A stretch of DNA of 64,000 bases from CADCVT01 sp036389485 (GTDB lineage: Bacteria > Actinomycetota > Thermoleophilia > Solirubrobacterales > Solirubrobacteraceae), in contig DASVPR010000029.1 in assembly GCA_036389485.1 (NCBI GenBank), positions 1-64,000 of the forward strand, read 5' to 3'. Every line of letters begins with the position of its first letter. The stretch's first letter is position 1. The notes beneath the pieces were generated by a model. That model searched no databases. It was not told the DNA's origin and saw nothing but the letters and a program-made list of their open reading frames with translations. Position numbers and translations under genes: made by a program. Shown piece by piece: positions 26,350-35,139 of the stretch.

Positions 26350-27359
26350 ACGTCGATGCGGTCGCCGATCTGGATCCAGTTGTAGATCGAGACGGCGTCG
26401 TCGAGCGGGACGCGCAGGCACCCGTGGCTCGCGTTGAACACGGGCACGGACGCGTAGCCGTGGATGGCGTAGCCGCGGATGAAGTACTTGGAGAAGTACA
26501 TCCCCTTGGCGTTGTAGCCCGGGCCGTTGAGGTAGAAGTGGAACGTCCCCTGGATCGTCGGCGTTCCCGGCGCGCCGGAGCTCGTGTGGTAGATCCGCTC
26601 GATCCGGTTGCCGACCGCGAGGACGAGGACCTGGCGCGACAGGTCGGCCTCGACGTGGCGCCCCTTGACCTCGGGATGGCGCAGCCGGAACGTGCCGCCG
26701 CCGCGCGCGAGCTTCGCGAGCATCGAGCGGTTCGCGGCCGCCGTCCGCGCCATGTTCGCGACCTTGCGGAACGCGATGATCGCGCGCTGCGTGCGCCCGT
26801 CCATGACGCCGCGGCGCCCGACGACGTAGCCCTTGCGGCGCAGGTGGCGCTGAAGGATCCGCACCGCGGTGCCGGTCTGGCCGGCCTCGACCTTGCGCGG
26901 CAGGACGTCGAAGTGCAGCGGCCCGGCGCTCGCGCGGCCGAGCTCGGGCGTCGCCCGGTGGACGACGCGCACGGCCAGCCGCGCCGCGTTCTTCAGGTTG
27001 AACCGGGCGACGAACGTCCCGTTCGGCTTCACGCGCGCCTTCTTCGCCGCGATCTTCTTCCCCCGCGAGAAGAGGCGCACGACGACCTGCTGGCCCTTCG
27101 TCGCGGGCTCGAGCCGGCCGACGATCCGCCACGTCGTGCCCGCGAGCACGAGCCCGTCCGGCCCGACCTTCTGCGTCGCGATCCGCAGCTTCGCCGGGGC
27201 GGGCGCGGGGGGCGGGGGCGGCGGAGGCGGCGGGGGCGGCTGCTGCTCGGGCGGCGGCTGCTGCGGCGGCGGCGCGGGCGCGGGCGGCTGCTGCGCGGCG
27301 GCCGGAGCGGCGGCGGCGAGCACGGCGAGGAGAGCGGTGGGGGGAAGGAGGCGACGCAT
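26340..27359 (-). CDS. Secreted L,D-transpeptidase with peptidoglycan-binding domain
   Basis: 339 aa: a signal peptide (MRRLLPPTALLAVLAAAAPAAA), a long Pro/Gln linker (~23-57), an Ig-like beta region, a PG_binding_1-type domain (TAVRILQRHLRRKGYVVGRR...MDGRTQRAIIAFRK), and a YkuD catalytic domain with H300-G301 and the SHGCLR motif (C314). It forms 3-3 crosslinks between peptidoglycan stems. The ATG at 27359 gives a proper signal peptide; the frame stays open 39 bp further upstream without a better start. The polyproline linker probably spans the wall. Confidence 0.93.
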   Translation of the reverse strand: MRRLLPPTALLAVLAAAAPAAAQQPPAPAPPPQQPPPEQQPPPPPPPPPPPAPAPAKLRIATQKVGPDGLVLAGTTWRIVGRLEPATKGQQVVVRLFSRGKKIAAKKARVKPNGTFVARFNLKNAARLAVRVVHRATPELGRASAGPLHFDVLPRKVEAGQTGTAVRILQRHLRRKGYVVGRRGVMDGRTQRAIIAFRKVANMARTAAANRSMLAKLARGGGTFRLRHPEVKGRHVEADLSRQVLVLAVGNRIERIYHTSSGAPGTPTIQGTFHFYLNGPGYNAKGMYFSKYFIRGYAIHGYASVPVFNASHGCLRVPLDDAVSIYNWIQIGDRIDVYS

Positions 27360-27373
27360 GGGGGCGGCCGATT

Positions 27374-28306
27374 CTAGGGATTCGCCTCGGCCCGCCACCT
27401 ACCTGCGACCAGCCACGCGAGCGCCCCGCAGGCCGCCAGCGACCCGAGGATGAGCAGGCCGGTCTCGCCCCCCCAGTCCTCCGACGCGCCGAACGCGATC
27501 GAGTTGTTGATCGCGTGCGCGGCGATGCAGGGGTACAGCGAGCCCGTGTACTGGTAGAGCAGGCAGAACAGCGCGCCGAGCACCGCGAGCGGCACGAGGT
27601 GCTCGACCGGCGACGACGTCGCGTGCATGGCGCCGAAGATCACGCCGGTGGCGATCGCGCCGCCCGCGACCCCCAGGCGGTTGCGCACCGCCCGGTAGAA
27701 GAAGCCGCGGAAGAAGAACTCCTCGACGAGCGGCGCGAGGACGCACACGGTGAGGATCCCGAGGACCAGCAGCACCGTGCTCTCGTCGACGCCGAGGTCG
27801 TCGAGCAGCGGCTCGTCCTCCGGCCCGCCCACGAGCTCGAGCCAGATGCTGCCGAAGACGTAGAACGCGATGTACAGGACGAAGACGGCCCCGACGGCGC
27901 GCCAGAACGGCGTGGGCCGCAGGCCGAAGTGCTCGGCCAGGACCGGCCCGGTCATCCGCGCGAAGACGATCGCCGCGACGACGAGCGCGACGTCCTGCAC
28001 CGCGGTCGCGCCGAGCAGGACGCCGGGCGGCGTGTCGCCGTTCGCGACGTCGGCCCCGGCGAGCTCGGCGACGATGACGACGATCAGCCCGCCGACGAAC
28101 GCGCCGATCAGCCCGCTGACCAGCGCGACCGGAGCGGTCCACGCCGGCCACGCGTCCGCGCCGGTGGGACCGGGCGGAGGAGCCTCCGCGCCCGGCCGCT
28201 CTGGCGCCGGCCAGTCCGCGCCGCCGGAGACGCGCGCCCCCTCCCGCGCGTCGGAGGGGAGCGCCCCGTGCCCGTCGGGCGCGCGCGGTGGGTCGACGGA
28301 GGTCAC
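27374..28306 (-). CDS. CPBP-family intramembrane metalloprotease
   Basis: 310 aa with a Pro-rich cytoplasmic N-terminus (1-55) and about eight TM helices. The Abi/CAAX-protease motifs are EE at 195-196 followed by R200 (EEFFFRG), the second His in FGAMHATSS (H228) and a third in IAAHAINNS. These bind Zn in a glutamate-dependent intramembrane protease. Bacterial roles range from bacteriocin immunity to wall protein processing; none is evident here. It sits 14 bp downstream-side of the L,D-transpeptidase start region and overlaps the HAD gene stop by 4 bp, so a common transcript is likely. Confidence 0.9.
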   Translation of the reverse strand: MTSVDPPRAPDGHGALPSDAREGARVSGGADWPAPERPGAEAPPPGPTGADAWPAWTAPVALVSGLIGAFVGGLIVVIVAELAGADVANGDTPPGVLLGATAVQDVALVVAAIVFARMTGPVLAEHFGLRPTPFWRAVGAVFVLYIAFYVFGSIWLELVGGPEDEPLLDDLGVDESTVLLVLGILTVCVLAPLVEEFFFRGFFYRAVRNRLGVAGGAIATGVIFGAMHATSSPVEHLVPLAVLGALFCLLYQYTGSLYPCIAAHAINNSIAFGASEDWGGETGLLILGSLAACGALAWLVAGRWRAEANP

Positions 28307-28971
28307 CGCTCGATCAGGCTACTCAGCGACGCGATCGCCCTGACGCCGGGCGGCGGCGCCGAGCCGTCGCGCACGACGAGCACCGGCTCGATGCCGGCGG
28401 CGCGCGCGCCCTCGACGTCGGCGTCGAGGGAGTCGCCGACGTGGAGGGCGTCCTGCGCGCGCACGCCCGCGAGCGCGAGCGCGCGCTCGAAGATCGCGGG
28501 GTCCGGCTTGCGCGCGCCCGCCTCGGCGGAGCTGATCGCCGCGTCGACCAGCGGCGAGAGGGCGGTCTCGGCCAGCGCGTGGTGGAGCGAGACGTCCCAG
28601 TTCGAGACGACGACCAGCCGCGCCCCGCCGCGCCGCAGCGCCCCGAGCGCCTCGTGCACCTCCGGGTACGGCCGGAACCGCAGCGCCGCGAGCAGCGCGC
28701 CCTGCAGGTCGGGCGCGTCGCGCGCGTGCGCCGGCAGCGCGTCGCGCAGGACCGCGGTGCAGCGCTCGCGCAGCACCGCGAGGCCGCGCTCGTCGCGGGC
28801 GATGTCGTGGTGCGCGCGGTAGTAGGCGATCTCCTCGCGCAGCGCGGCCCACGCCTCCTCCTCCGAGACCTCGACGCCGCCCGCGGCCAGCTCGCGCACG
28901 AGCAGCGGCGCCGGCGGCTCCAGCTCGAGCAGCGTCCCGAGCGCGTCGAGCAGCACCGCCCGCGGCGTCAC
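28303..28971 (-). CDS. HAD-superfamily hydrolase
   Basis: 222 aa with HAD motifs: I = LLDALGTLL (nucleophile D9), II = VVVSNWDV, III/IV = KPDPAIFERAL and HVGDSLDADVEGA. The second Asp of the usual DxD is replaced by Leu (D9-A-L-G-T), as in HDHD3-like and dehalogenase-type members, so general-acid chemistry may differ from classic phosphatases. The GTG at 28971 overlaps the stop of the upstream GT-C gene (GTGA), and its stop overlaps the CPBP start. Substrate unknown. Confidence 0.88.
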   Translation of the reverse strand: MTPRAVLLDALGTLLELEPPAPLLVRELAAGGVEVSEEEAWAALREEIAYYRAHHDIARDERGLAVLRERCTAVLRDALPAHARDAPDLQGALLAALRFRPYPEVHEALGALRRGGARLVVVSNWDVSLHHALAETALSPLVDAAISSAEAGARKPDPAIFERALALAGVRAQDALHVGDSLDADVEGARAAGIEPVLVVRDGSAPPPGVRAIASLSSLIER

Positions 28972-30164
28972 GCGACCCACCCGAACGTCGACACCTCGCC
29001 GCTCACCAGCGCGAGCCCGGCCGCGAACGCCGCGAGGACCGCCCACCGGGCCCGCACCCGGTCCACCAGCACGAGCGCCAGCCACAGGTGCAGCGGCCAC
29101 ACGACGGCGATGAAGCGCGGCAGCGACATGAGCGGCTGCCCGTCGGCCGGGAAGGCGAGCGGCAGCGCGAGCGCCGCCGCCGCGTAGAGCGAGTACGCCG
29201 CCGGGAGCCGCCGCAGCGCGCCGACCAGCGCGACGAGGACGAGCAGGAGCGTCGCGAAGAGCCCGACGTCGAGCCACGCGGTGTCGTAGACGGGCCACGA
29301 CCTGGGATCGCCGCGGAGCAGCGCGAGGAGCCCGTCCCACGCGGCGCGCGCCCCCTCGACCGGCGCGACGCCGAGAGAGCGGCCCCACGCGTCCTGCGCG
29401 CGGAACGGCCCGAGGCCGTCGTGCCCGACCGCCTCGAGGTACACGCAGAACGCGACGAGCCCGAGCGGGACGAGCGCGAGCGCAGCGAGCGACCACGGCC
29501 GGCGCGGCGCGGATCGCCACCACATCAGCGCGAGCGGGACGAGCAGCACGATCCCCGCGCTGCGCGTCGCGGTGGCGAGCGCTCCGGCGATCCCCGCCAG
29601 CGCCCACCGGTCCGTCCGCGCCGCGTAGATCGCCCCCACCGACAGCAGCAGGAAGAGCGACTCGCTGTAGACCGCCGAGAAGAACACCGACGCCGGGAAG
29701 AGCGCGACGAGCAGCACGGTCAAGCGCGCGGCGCGCGCCCCGAAGTCGAGCGCGACCAGGCGGTGCACCAGCACCAGCGCGCCGGCGAAGCAGGCGAGCG
29801 AGACGAGCACGCCGCCGGCGACCGAGGACCCCGTCGCCTTCAGCAGCAACGGGTACAGCGGGAAGAACGCGGCGTCCTCGGGCCGGTCGTAGCCGCCCGA
29901 GGCGATCTCGAGGAACCAGACCGAGTCCCAGTATGCGCCGGGGCGGAACCCAGCCGTCCGGCCGCCGGGGTCGAACTCCGCCGCGTTCGCGTGGACGCCC
30001 CAGGCCGCGACCGCGATCCCGCCCGCGGCCCACGCGAGCGCGCGCGAGGCGGCGAAGGCGATCAGGACGCTACGGTCACCGGCCGTGCTCGCGGACGCCT
30101 TTCTCAACCGCTGGAACCACGAGGTCACGGCCGCAGTCACGCTCCTGCTCGTCGGCGTGCTCAT
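28968..30164 (-). CDS. Polytopic GT-C-like mannosyltransferase (PIG-V-like) membrane protein
   Basis: 398 aa, about 10 TM helices. The first loop contains GAYWDSVWFLEIASGGYDR, a WDxxWY/F-like acidic motif as in PIG-V/GT-C mannosyltransferases, followed by FFPLYPLLLK. GT-C enzymes use lipid-phosphate sugars and act on the outer face. The start is uncertain: the Met at 30164 would overlap the divergent mscS gene by 80 bp. GTGs at 30140 and 30128 or a TTG at 30107 are alternatives. It overlaps the HAD gene by 4 bp. Confidence 0.75.
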   Translation of the reverse strand: MSTPTSRSVTAAVTSWFQRLRKASASTAGDRSVLIAFAASRALAWAAGGIAVAAWGVHANAAEFDPGGRTAGFRPGAYWDSVWFLEIASGGYDRPEDAAFFPLYPLLLKATGSSVAGGVLVSLACFAGALVLVHRLVALDFGARAARLTVLLVALFPASVFFSAVYSESLFLLLSVGAIYAARTDRWALAGIAGALATATRSAGIVLLVPLALMWWRSAPRRPWSLAALALVPLGLVAFCVYLEAVGHDGLGPFRAQDAWGRSLGVAPVEGARAAWDGLLALLRGDPRSWPVYDTAWLDVGLFATLLLVLVALVGALRRLPAAYSLYAAAALALPLAFPADGQPLMSLPRFIAVVWPLHLWLALVLVDRVRARWAVLAAFAAGLALVSGEVSTFGWVA

Positions 30165-30825
30165 CTACGCCGTCGACCGCGCCTTCCGCCGCCGCCGGCC
30201 GAGCCTCGACCCGGTCCTCGACACGCGCCTGCGCTTCGTCCGCCGCCTCATCTCGGCGGCGCTGCTCGTCGTCGGGCTCGCCATCGCCATCTCTCAGTTC
30301 ACCGCACTCGACCGCCTGGCGGCGAGCATCCTCGCCTCCGGGGCCATCGCGGCGGCCGCCCTGGGCTTCGCCGCGCGGCAGGTCCTGGCCAACGTCGTCG
30401 CGGGCGTGATGCTCGCCGTCACCCAGCCGATCCGCATCGGCGACCTCGTGACGCTCGACGACGACACCGGCGTGGTCGAGGACATGCGCCTCACCTACAC
30501 CTTCCTGCGCACCGGCGACGACGCGCGCCTGATCGTCCCCAACGAGCGCCTCGCCGAGAGCGTCCTGCGCAACGACTCGATCGTGACGGACACGGTCGCC
30601 GTCGAGGTCCGCGTCTTCATCCCGCACGACGTCGACGAGCGGCGGGCGATCGAGGTCGTCGAGGGGCTCGTGGAGGGCGCGAAGGTCGGCGTGGCGGAGG
30701 TCACCGCCGACGGCGTCTTCCTGAACGTCGCCGCGCCCCCCGTCGGCGTGCGGGAGCGGGCGAGGCGCCAGGCCGAGGTGCGTGGCCAGGCGCTCGCCGC
30801 GCTGCGCTCCGCAGGGCTGCGGTGA
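30085..30825 (+). CDS. MscS-family mechanosensitive channel
   Basis: 246 aa starting at GTG. Three TM helices are predicted (~12-30, ~52-70, ~75-105). The pore helix is AASILASGAIAAAALGFAARQVLANVVAG, the MscS TM3 Gly/Ala pattern, followed by the beta domain QPIRIGDLVTLDDDTGVVEDMRLTYTFLRT...IVPNE. It releases solutes on osmotic downshift. The size is that of small MscS/YnaI-core proteins without the N-terminal extension. Its 5' end overlaps the 5' end of the divergent GT-C gene if that gene starts at its first Met. Confidence 0.92.
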   Translation: MLADAFLNRWNHEVTAAVTLLLVGVLIYAVDRAFRRRRPSLDPVLDTRLRFVRRLISAALLVVGLAIAISQFTALDRLAASILASGAIAAAALGFAARQVLANVVAGVMLAVTQPIRIGDLVTLDDDTGVVEDMRLTYTFLRTGDDARLIVPNERLAESVLRNDSIVTDTVAVEVRVFIPHDVDERRAIEVVEGLVEGAKVGVAEVTADGVFLNVAAPPVGVRERARRQAEVRGQALAALRSAGLR

Positions 30826-30861
30826 GGCGCCCGGCCGGAGGAACCAAATGCCCGTGCCAGA

Positions 30862-33063
30862 ATGGGTGGTTGCATGTCTCGCCAGGCCCGCATGCGGCGC
30901 CGGCGGCGCAACGCGTCGACCGGGCCGATCTTCCTCATCCTCGGGGTCACCCTCGCGGTCGTGGGGATCGGCGTCGCCAGCCTCGTCGGCTACGTCGTCA
31001 GCATCGCCTCGTCCGCGCCGCCGCTCGACCGCCTGAAGCCGATCGACCCCGGCGAGACGTCGATCGTCTACGCCGCCGACGGGTCGAAGCTCGGCTACAT
31101 CGAGTCCGACGTCGTCCGCACCGAGATCCCGGGCTTCACGATCCCGAAGGTCGTCAAGGACGCGACGGTCGCGATCGAGGACGAGCGCTTCTACAAGCAC
31201 CGCGGCGTGGACGCCGAGGGCGTCATCCGCGCGGCGATCAAGAACCTCGAGAGCGGCAAGACCGTGGAGGGCGGCTCGACGCTGACGATGCAGCTCGTCC
31301 GCACGCTCTACATCACCAAGGAGCGGACGTTCAAGCGCAAGGTCCACGAGGCCAAGCTCGCCGAGGAGCTCGAGAACATCCACGACAAGCGGTGGATCCT
31401 CAACAAGTACATCAACAGCGTCCCGTACGGGACCATCGGCGGGCAGACCGCGGTCGGGATCCAGGCCGCGGCGCGCATGTTCTTCGACAAGCCCGCCACC
31501 GAGCTCGAGCTGCACGAGGCGGCGCTGCTCGCCGGCCTTCCGCAGGCGCCGTCGCAGTACAACCCGTTCCTCGCCGAGGGCGCGGCGATGCGCCGCCGCA
31601 ACCAGGTCCTCGACAAGATGGCCGAGCTGCGGATGATCACGCCGTCCGAGGCCGCGACGGCGAAGGAGAAGCCGCTCGGCGTCGAGCGAAGCCGCTTCTA
31701 CACGCAGCGCCGCGAGGGCTTCTTCTTCGACTACGTCCGCCAGGTGCTGATCGACAAGTACGGCATCGAGAAGGTGCGCCGCGGCGGGCTGCGGATCTAC
31801 ACGACCGTCGACCTGAAGATGCAGCAGAAGGCGCGCTCCTCGATCGACAGCGTCCTCAACTGGCCGGGCGCGCCGAAGTCGGCGATCGTGACGATCGACC
31901 CGCGCAACGGCCACATCCTCGCCATGGCGTCGTCGGCGAAGTACGCGGAGTCGAAGTTCAACCTCGCCGCGCAGGGCAAGCGCCAGCCGGGGTCGACGTT
32001 CAAGATCATGGGCCTGATGGCGGCGCTCGACCGGGGCGTCTCGCCCGAGGGCACGACGTACGTCTCCAAGCCGCTGAAGTTCGTCGACCCCAAGTACGGC
32101 CAGATCGACGTCAAGACGTACGACGGGTCGGCCGGCGGCCCGATGAACCTCGTGACCGCGACGCTGAAGTCGGACAACACGGTCTACCAGCAGCTCGGCC
32201 TCGACATCGGCCCCGACGCGGTGAAGGAGGCCGCGAAGAAGATGGGGATCACGAGCAAGCTGCAGGCCTACCCCGGCGAGATCCTGGGCGGCCTCGCGTA
32301 CTGCTGCTCTCCCCTGGAGATGGCCAACGCGTACGCGACGATCGCCTCCGGCGGCCTGCGCAACCGCGCGATCGCGGTCACGAAGGTCGTGTTCCCCGAC
32401 GGGCACTCCGAGCAGCCGTTCAAGCGCAAGCGCGTTCGCGCGTTCGAGGACGGCGTCACCGCGAAGGTCACCGACATCCTCGTCAAGAACATCCAGGGCG
32501 GCACCGGCACGAAGGCGGCGATCGGCTGCCCGGCCGCGGGCAAGACGGGGACCACCGACAACCACACCGATGCGTGGTTCGTCGGCTTCACCCCGAACCT
32601 CGTCTCGTCGGTCTGGGTCGGCTTCCCCGAGCGGCGGATCGAGATGTACCCGCCGACGACGCCGATCTCCGTCGCGGGCGGCACCTACCCGGCGCAGATC
32701 TGGGGCACGTACATGAAGCAGGTCAAGCGCGGCTGCGGCGACTTCCCGCCGCCGAAGACCCCGTTCGAGTCGGCGCCGTTCTTCGGCCGCTACGCCTCGA
32801 CCGGCGCGCCGGGCTCCGCCCCGACGAACGACGACTACGGCGGCACGAACGCGTACCCGAACGGCGGCAACGCGGTCGACGGCGGCGGCCCGCAGGACCG
32901 CGAGGGCGGCGGCGCCGGCCAGCAGAACGACGCGGGCGGGACCGGCGCGCCGGCCTACGACCCCGACCTCTACGAGACGCCGCCGCAGCCGGCCCCGGAC
33001 GTCCAGACGCCGCCCGGCCAGGGCGGCACGCCGCCCGGCCAGGCCAAGAAGCAGGACGGCTGA
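30862..33063 (+). CDS. Bifunctional penicillin-binding protein (class A PBP)
   Basis: 733 aa. A TM anchor is at 22-48. The GT51 domain has the catalytic Glu in AIEDERFYKHRG (E106), GGSTLTMQLVR and KRKVHEAKLAEELE. The transpeptidase domain has S378-TF-K381, SDN 437-439 and KTG 561-563. A Gly/Pro/Asn-rich tail (~640-733) follows. It polymerises and cross-links peptidoglycan outside the membrane. M5 at 30874 is an equally good start. The gap to mscS is only 36 bp. Confidence 0.95.
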   Translation: MGGCMSRQARMRRRRRNASTGPIFLILGVTLAVVGIGVASLVGYVVSIASSAPPLDRLKPIDPGETSIVYAADGSKLGYIESDVVRTEIPGFTIPKVVKDATVAIEDERFYKHRGVDAEGVIRAAIKNLESGKTVEGGSTLTMQLVRTLYITKERTFKRKVHEAKLAEELENIHDKRWILNKYINSVPYGTIGGQTAVGIQAAARMFFDKPATELELHEAALLAGLPQAPSQYNPFLAEGAAMRRRNQVLDKMAELRMITPSEAATAKEKPLGVERSRFYTQRREGFFFDYVRQVLIDKYGIEKVRRGGLRIYTTVDLKMQQKARSSIDSVLNWPGAPKSAIVTIDPRNGHILAMASSAKYAESKFNLAAQGKRQPGSTFKIMGLMAALDRGVSPEGTTYVSKPLKFVDPKYGQIDVKTYDGSAGGPMNLVTATLKSDNTVYQQLGLDIGPDAVKEAAKKMGITSKLQAYPGEILGGLAYCCSPLEMANAYATIASGGLRNRAIAVTKVVFPDGHSEQPFKRKRVRAFEDGVTAKVTDILVKNIQGGTGTKAAIGCPAAGKTGTTDNHTDAWFVGFTPNLVSSVWVGFPERRIEMYPPTTPISVAGGTYPAQIWGTYMKQVKRGCGDFPPPKTPFESAPFFGRYASTGAPGSAPTNDDYGGTNAYPNGGNAVDGGGPQDREGGGAGQQNDAGGTGAPAYDPDLYETPPQPAPDVQTPPGQGGTPPGQAKKQDG

Positions 33064-33136
33064 CCGCGCCGGCCGCTCCCTCCGCGCGCGCGGAGCCCTT
33101 TGCGCCCGCCGCCGCAGCGGTTAGGGTCGCGCGTGC

Positions 33137-33355
33137 GTGGCCAAGGAGGAGAAGGTCGAGTTCGAGGGTGAGGTCACCGAGGCCCTGCCCAACGCGATGT
33201 TCCGCGTCCAGCTGGACAACGGGCACGAGGTGCTCGGCCATGTCGCGGGGAAGATGCGCCGCTTCCGCATCCGGATCCTGCCCGGCGACCGCGTGAGGGT
33301 CGAGCTGTCGCCGTACGACCTCGAGCGCGCGCGGATCGTCTACCGGCACAAGTGA
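33137..33355 (+). CDS. infA: Translation initiation factor IF-1-like
   Basis: 72 aa from a GTG: the S1/OB fold with FEGEVTEALPNAMFRVQLDNG, LGHVAGKMRRFRIRILPGDRVRVELSPYDL and RIVYRHK. This is the full IF-1 length and sequence pattern. It binds the 30S A-site during initiation. It is not in the usual rpmJ/rpsM context but beside thiL, so it may be a second copy; the main copy would be in the ribosomal operon elsewhere. Its stop overlaps the thiL GTG by 4 bp (GTGA). Confidence 0.93.
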   Translation: MAKEEKVEFEGEVTEALPNAMFRVQLDNGHEVLGHVAGKMRRFRIRILPGDRVRVELSPYDLERARIVYRHK

Positions 33356-34278
33356 CCTGGTCCGAGCTCGCGCTCATCGAAGCCATACAAGCCGCGTTGG
33401 GGGCTCCTCCGGACCGGCTCGTGACGCCGCCGGGCGACGACGCGGCGGTCGTGCGGGCGCGGGCGTTCGCGGTGACGTCGATCGACCAGATGGTCGACGG
33501 CGTGCACTTCCGGCTCGGGCAGGCGTCGCCGGCCGACGCCGGCCACCGGGCGCTGGCCGGCGCGCTGTCCGACCTCGCGGCGATGGGCGCCGAGACCGGC
33601 GAGGCGTACGTCGCGTTGGGCCTCCCGCGCGACCTCTCGACCGAGGACGCGCTCGGCGTCCTCGACGGGCTGCTGCCGCTCGCGCGTGAGACGGGGACGG
33701 TCCTCGCCGGCGGCGACGTCACAGCCGCGCCCGCGCTCACGATCGCGGTGACCGTCGTCGGCTGGGCGGACGACGCGTCGGAGCTGGTGGGCCGCGACGG
33801 CGCGCGACCCGGTGACGTCGTGGGCGTGACCGGCCCGCTCGGCGCCTCCGCGGCCGGGCTCGCGATCCTCGACGGCCGCGCGCACGGCCCGCGCGAGCTG
33901 GTCGACGCCTACCTCCGTCCGCGGCCCCGCCTCGCCGAGGGCCGCGCGCTCGCCCGGGCGGGCGCGACCGCGATGATCGACCTCTCCGACGGCCTCGCGA
34001 CCGACGCGGGCCACGTCGCCAAGCGCAGCGGCGTGCGGATCGAGATCGACCTCGGCGCCCTGCCGGTGGCGCCGGGGGTCGCCGAGGTCGCGCGGCAGCT
34101 CGGCCGAGGGCCCGCCGAGCTCGCCGCGACCGGCGGAGAGGACTACGAGCTGCTGGCGTCGGGCCCCGCGAGCCTGCCGCTCACGCCGGTGGGGCGCGTG
34201 ATCCGCGGGCCGGCGGGGATCGCCCTGAGCGACGCCGACGGCCACGTCGCACTGAGCGGGTTCGAGCACCGGGCCTGA
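33352..34278 (+). CDS. thiL: Thiamine-monophosphate kinase
   Basis: 308 aa, GTG start overlapping infA. ThiL signatures are PPGDDAAVV (Mg-ATP aspartates), TSIDQMVDGVHFR, ALSDLAAMGAE, TVLAGGDVT, GVTGPLGASAAG, MIDLSDGLATDAGHVA and AATGGEDYELL, all in order. It phosphorylates thiamine monophosphate to the diphosphate cofactor. Length and motifs are complete. The C-terminal coding region is overlapped on the other strand by the FlgM-like reading frame. Confidence 0.95.
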   Translation: MTWSELALIEAIQAALGAPPDRLVTPPGDDAAVVRARAFAVTSIDQMVDGVHFRLGQASPADAGHRALAGALSDLAAMGAETGEAYVALGLPRDLSTEDALGVLDGLLPLARETGTVLAGGDVTAAPALTIAVTVVGWADDASELVGRDGARPGDVVGVTGPLGASAAGLAILDGRAHGPRELVDAYLRPRPRLAEGRALARAGATAMIDLSDGLATDAGHVAKRSGVRIEIDLGALPVAPGVAEVARQLGRGPAELAATGGEDYELLASGPASLPLTPVGRVIRGPAGIALSDADGHVALSGFEHRA

Positions 34279-34376
34279 CGCGCGAGCAGCGCCTCGGCGA
34301 CCGCGCGGCAGTCGATCTCGTACTGGTCGCGTGCGACCCGGTCCTTCAGCTCCTTGACCAGCATCTGCCGTTCCAT
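34143..34376 (-). CDS. FlgM-like anti-sigma peptide (possibly a fragment)
   Basis: The ATG at 34376 has a GGAAAG-type site 9-10 nt upstream. The first ~35 residues (MERQMLVKELKDRVARDQYE..., ending IDCRAVAEALLARQA) match the C-terminal sigma-28-binding pattern of FlgM (hydrophobic-x3-I..G/D-x-Y-x-hydrophobic-D...A-x-A). After that the frame reads antisense through thiL to a stop at 34143, giving 77 aa, and this tail looks non-natural. No flagellar gene is in the window. It could be a real small anti-sigma factor with a lost stop, a fragment, or a coincidence. Confidence 0.4.
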   Translation of the reverse strand: MERQMLVKELKDRVARDQYEIDCRAVAEALLARQARCSNPLSATWPSASLRAIPAGPRITRPTGVSGRLAGPDASSS

Positions 34377-34444
34377 CGACAACGGCTTTCCCGCCGCCCG
34401 ACGTGCGCACGCATCCCCTGGACGCCCGGCCGATGCCCCCTCGG

Positions 34445-35128
34445 CTACGCGTCCAGAGCCGGCCGTTTCGGCTCGACTCGAACCTGGCGCGCGAAGACGA
34501 CGACGCGCTGCGCGGCGCTGTACAGCGGGTGGCACGCGCTGAGGACGAGGCGCTCGTAGCCGACGCGCTCGGTGACCCATAGGGCGTCCGGGTCGACGAT
34601 GCGCGTGCGCTCGACGCGGTACTCGAAGCGGGCGTACGGCATCTCGACGACGATCGCGTCGCCGCGGTCGAGGTCGTCGATGCTGCGAAACGGCGCGCCG
34701 TACGTCGTGCGGTGTCCCGCGATCGCGGTCGTGCCGCCGCTGCCCGGGAACGGCGTCTCGGGGAAGAACCCGGGGCCCTTGCGCAGGTACGCGTCCGACG
34801 TGCCGTCGAGCACGACGAAGTTCGCGCCGATCTCGGGGATGCGGATCCGCCCCGCGGCCTCGCCGCCGTCGAGCCGCTGCTTGAGCGAGCGGGCGAGGAA
34901 CGCGAGCCGGCGCCGCTCGTCGGGCAGCCGCTTGAGGACGCGCTTCTCGAGGTCGGTCGGGCCGGACTCCTCGAGCTCCTCGAGGTCGCCCCCGAGCGCG
35001 TTCTGCGTCATCCGCGAGTAGAGCGCGGAGACCGGCTCCTGCCACGCCAGCGTGAGCCCCGCGTCCATGAGCAGCAGGACGCCGGCGGCGATGAGCACGG
35101 TGGAGAGGGCGCGAAGGGCGGAACGCAT
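34445..35128 (-). CDS. Sortase (class E-like)
   Basis: 227 aa with an N-terminal membrane anchor (~8-28), a helical linker and a sortase beta-barrel. H139 (AIAGHRTTYG), C199 (LVLSACHPLYSA) and a downstream Arg (AQRVVVFAR) form the catalytic set. The TLxTC consensus is here LSAC, as in some actinobacterial class D/E enzymes. It anchors LPxTG-like (often LAxTG) proteins to the wall. No sortase-signal substrate was noticed in this window. It is 12 bp from the M28-like gene on the same strand. Confidence 0.9.
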   Translation of the reverse strand: MRSALRALSTVLIAAGVLLLMDAGLTLAWQEPVSALYSRMTQNALGGDLEELEESGPTDLEKRVLKRLPDERRRLAFLARSLKQRLDGGEAAGRIRIPEIGANFVVLDGTSDAYLRKGPGFFPETPFPGSGGTTAIAGHRTTYGAPFRSIDDLDRGDAIVVEMPYARFEYRVERTRIVDPDALWVTERVGYERLVLSACHPLYSAAQRVVVFARQVRVEPKRPALDA

Positions 35129-35139
35129 CTCAGCCCTTC

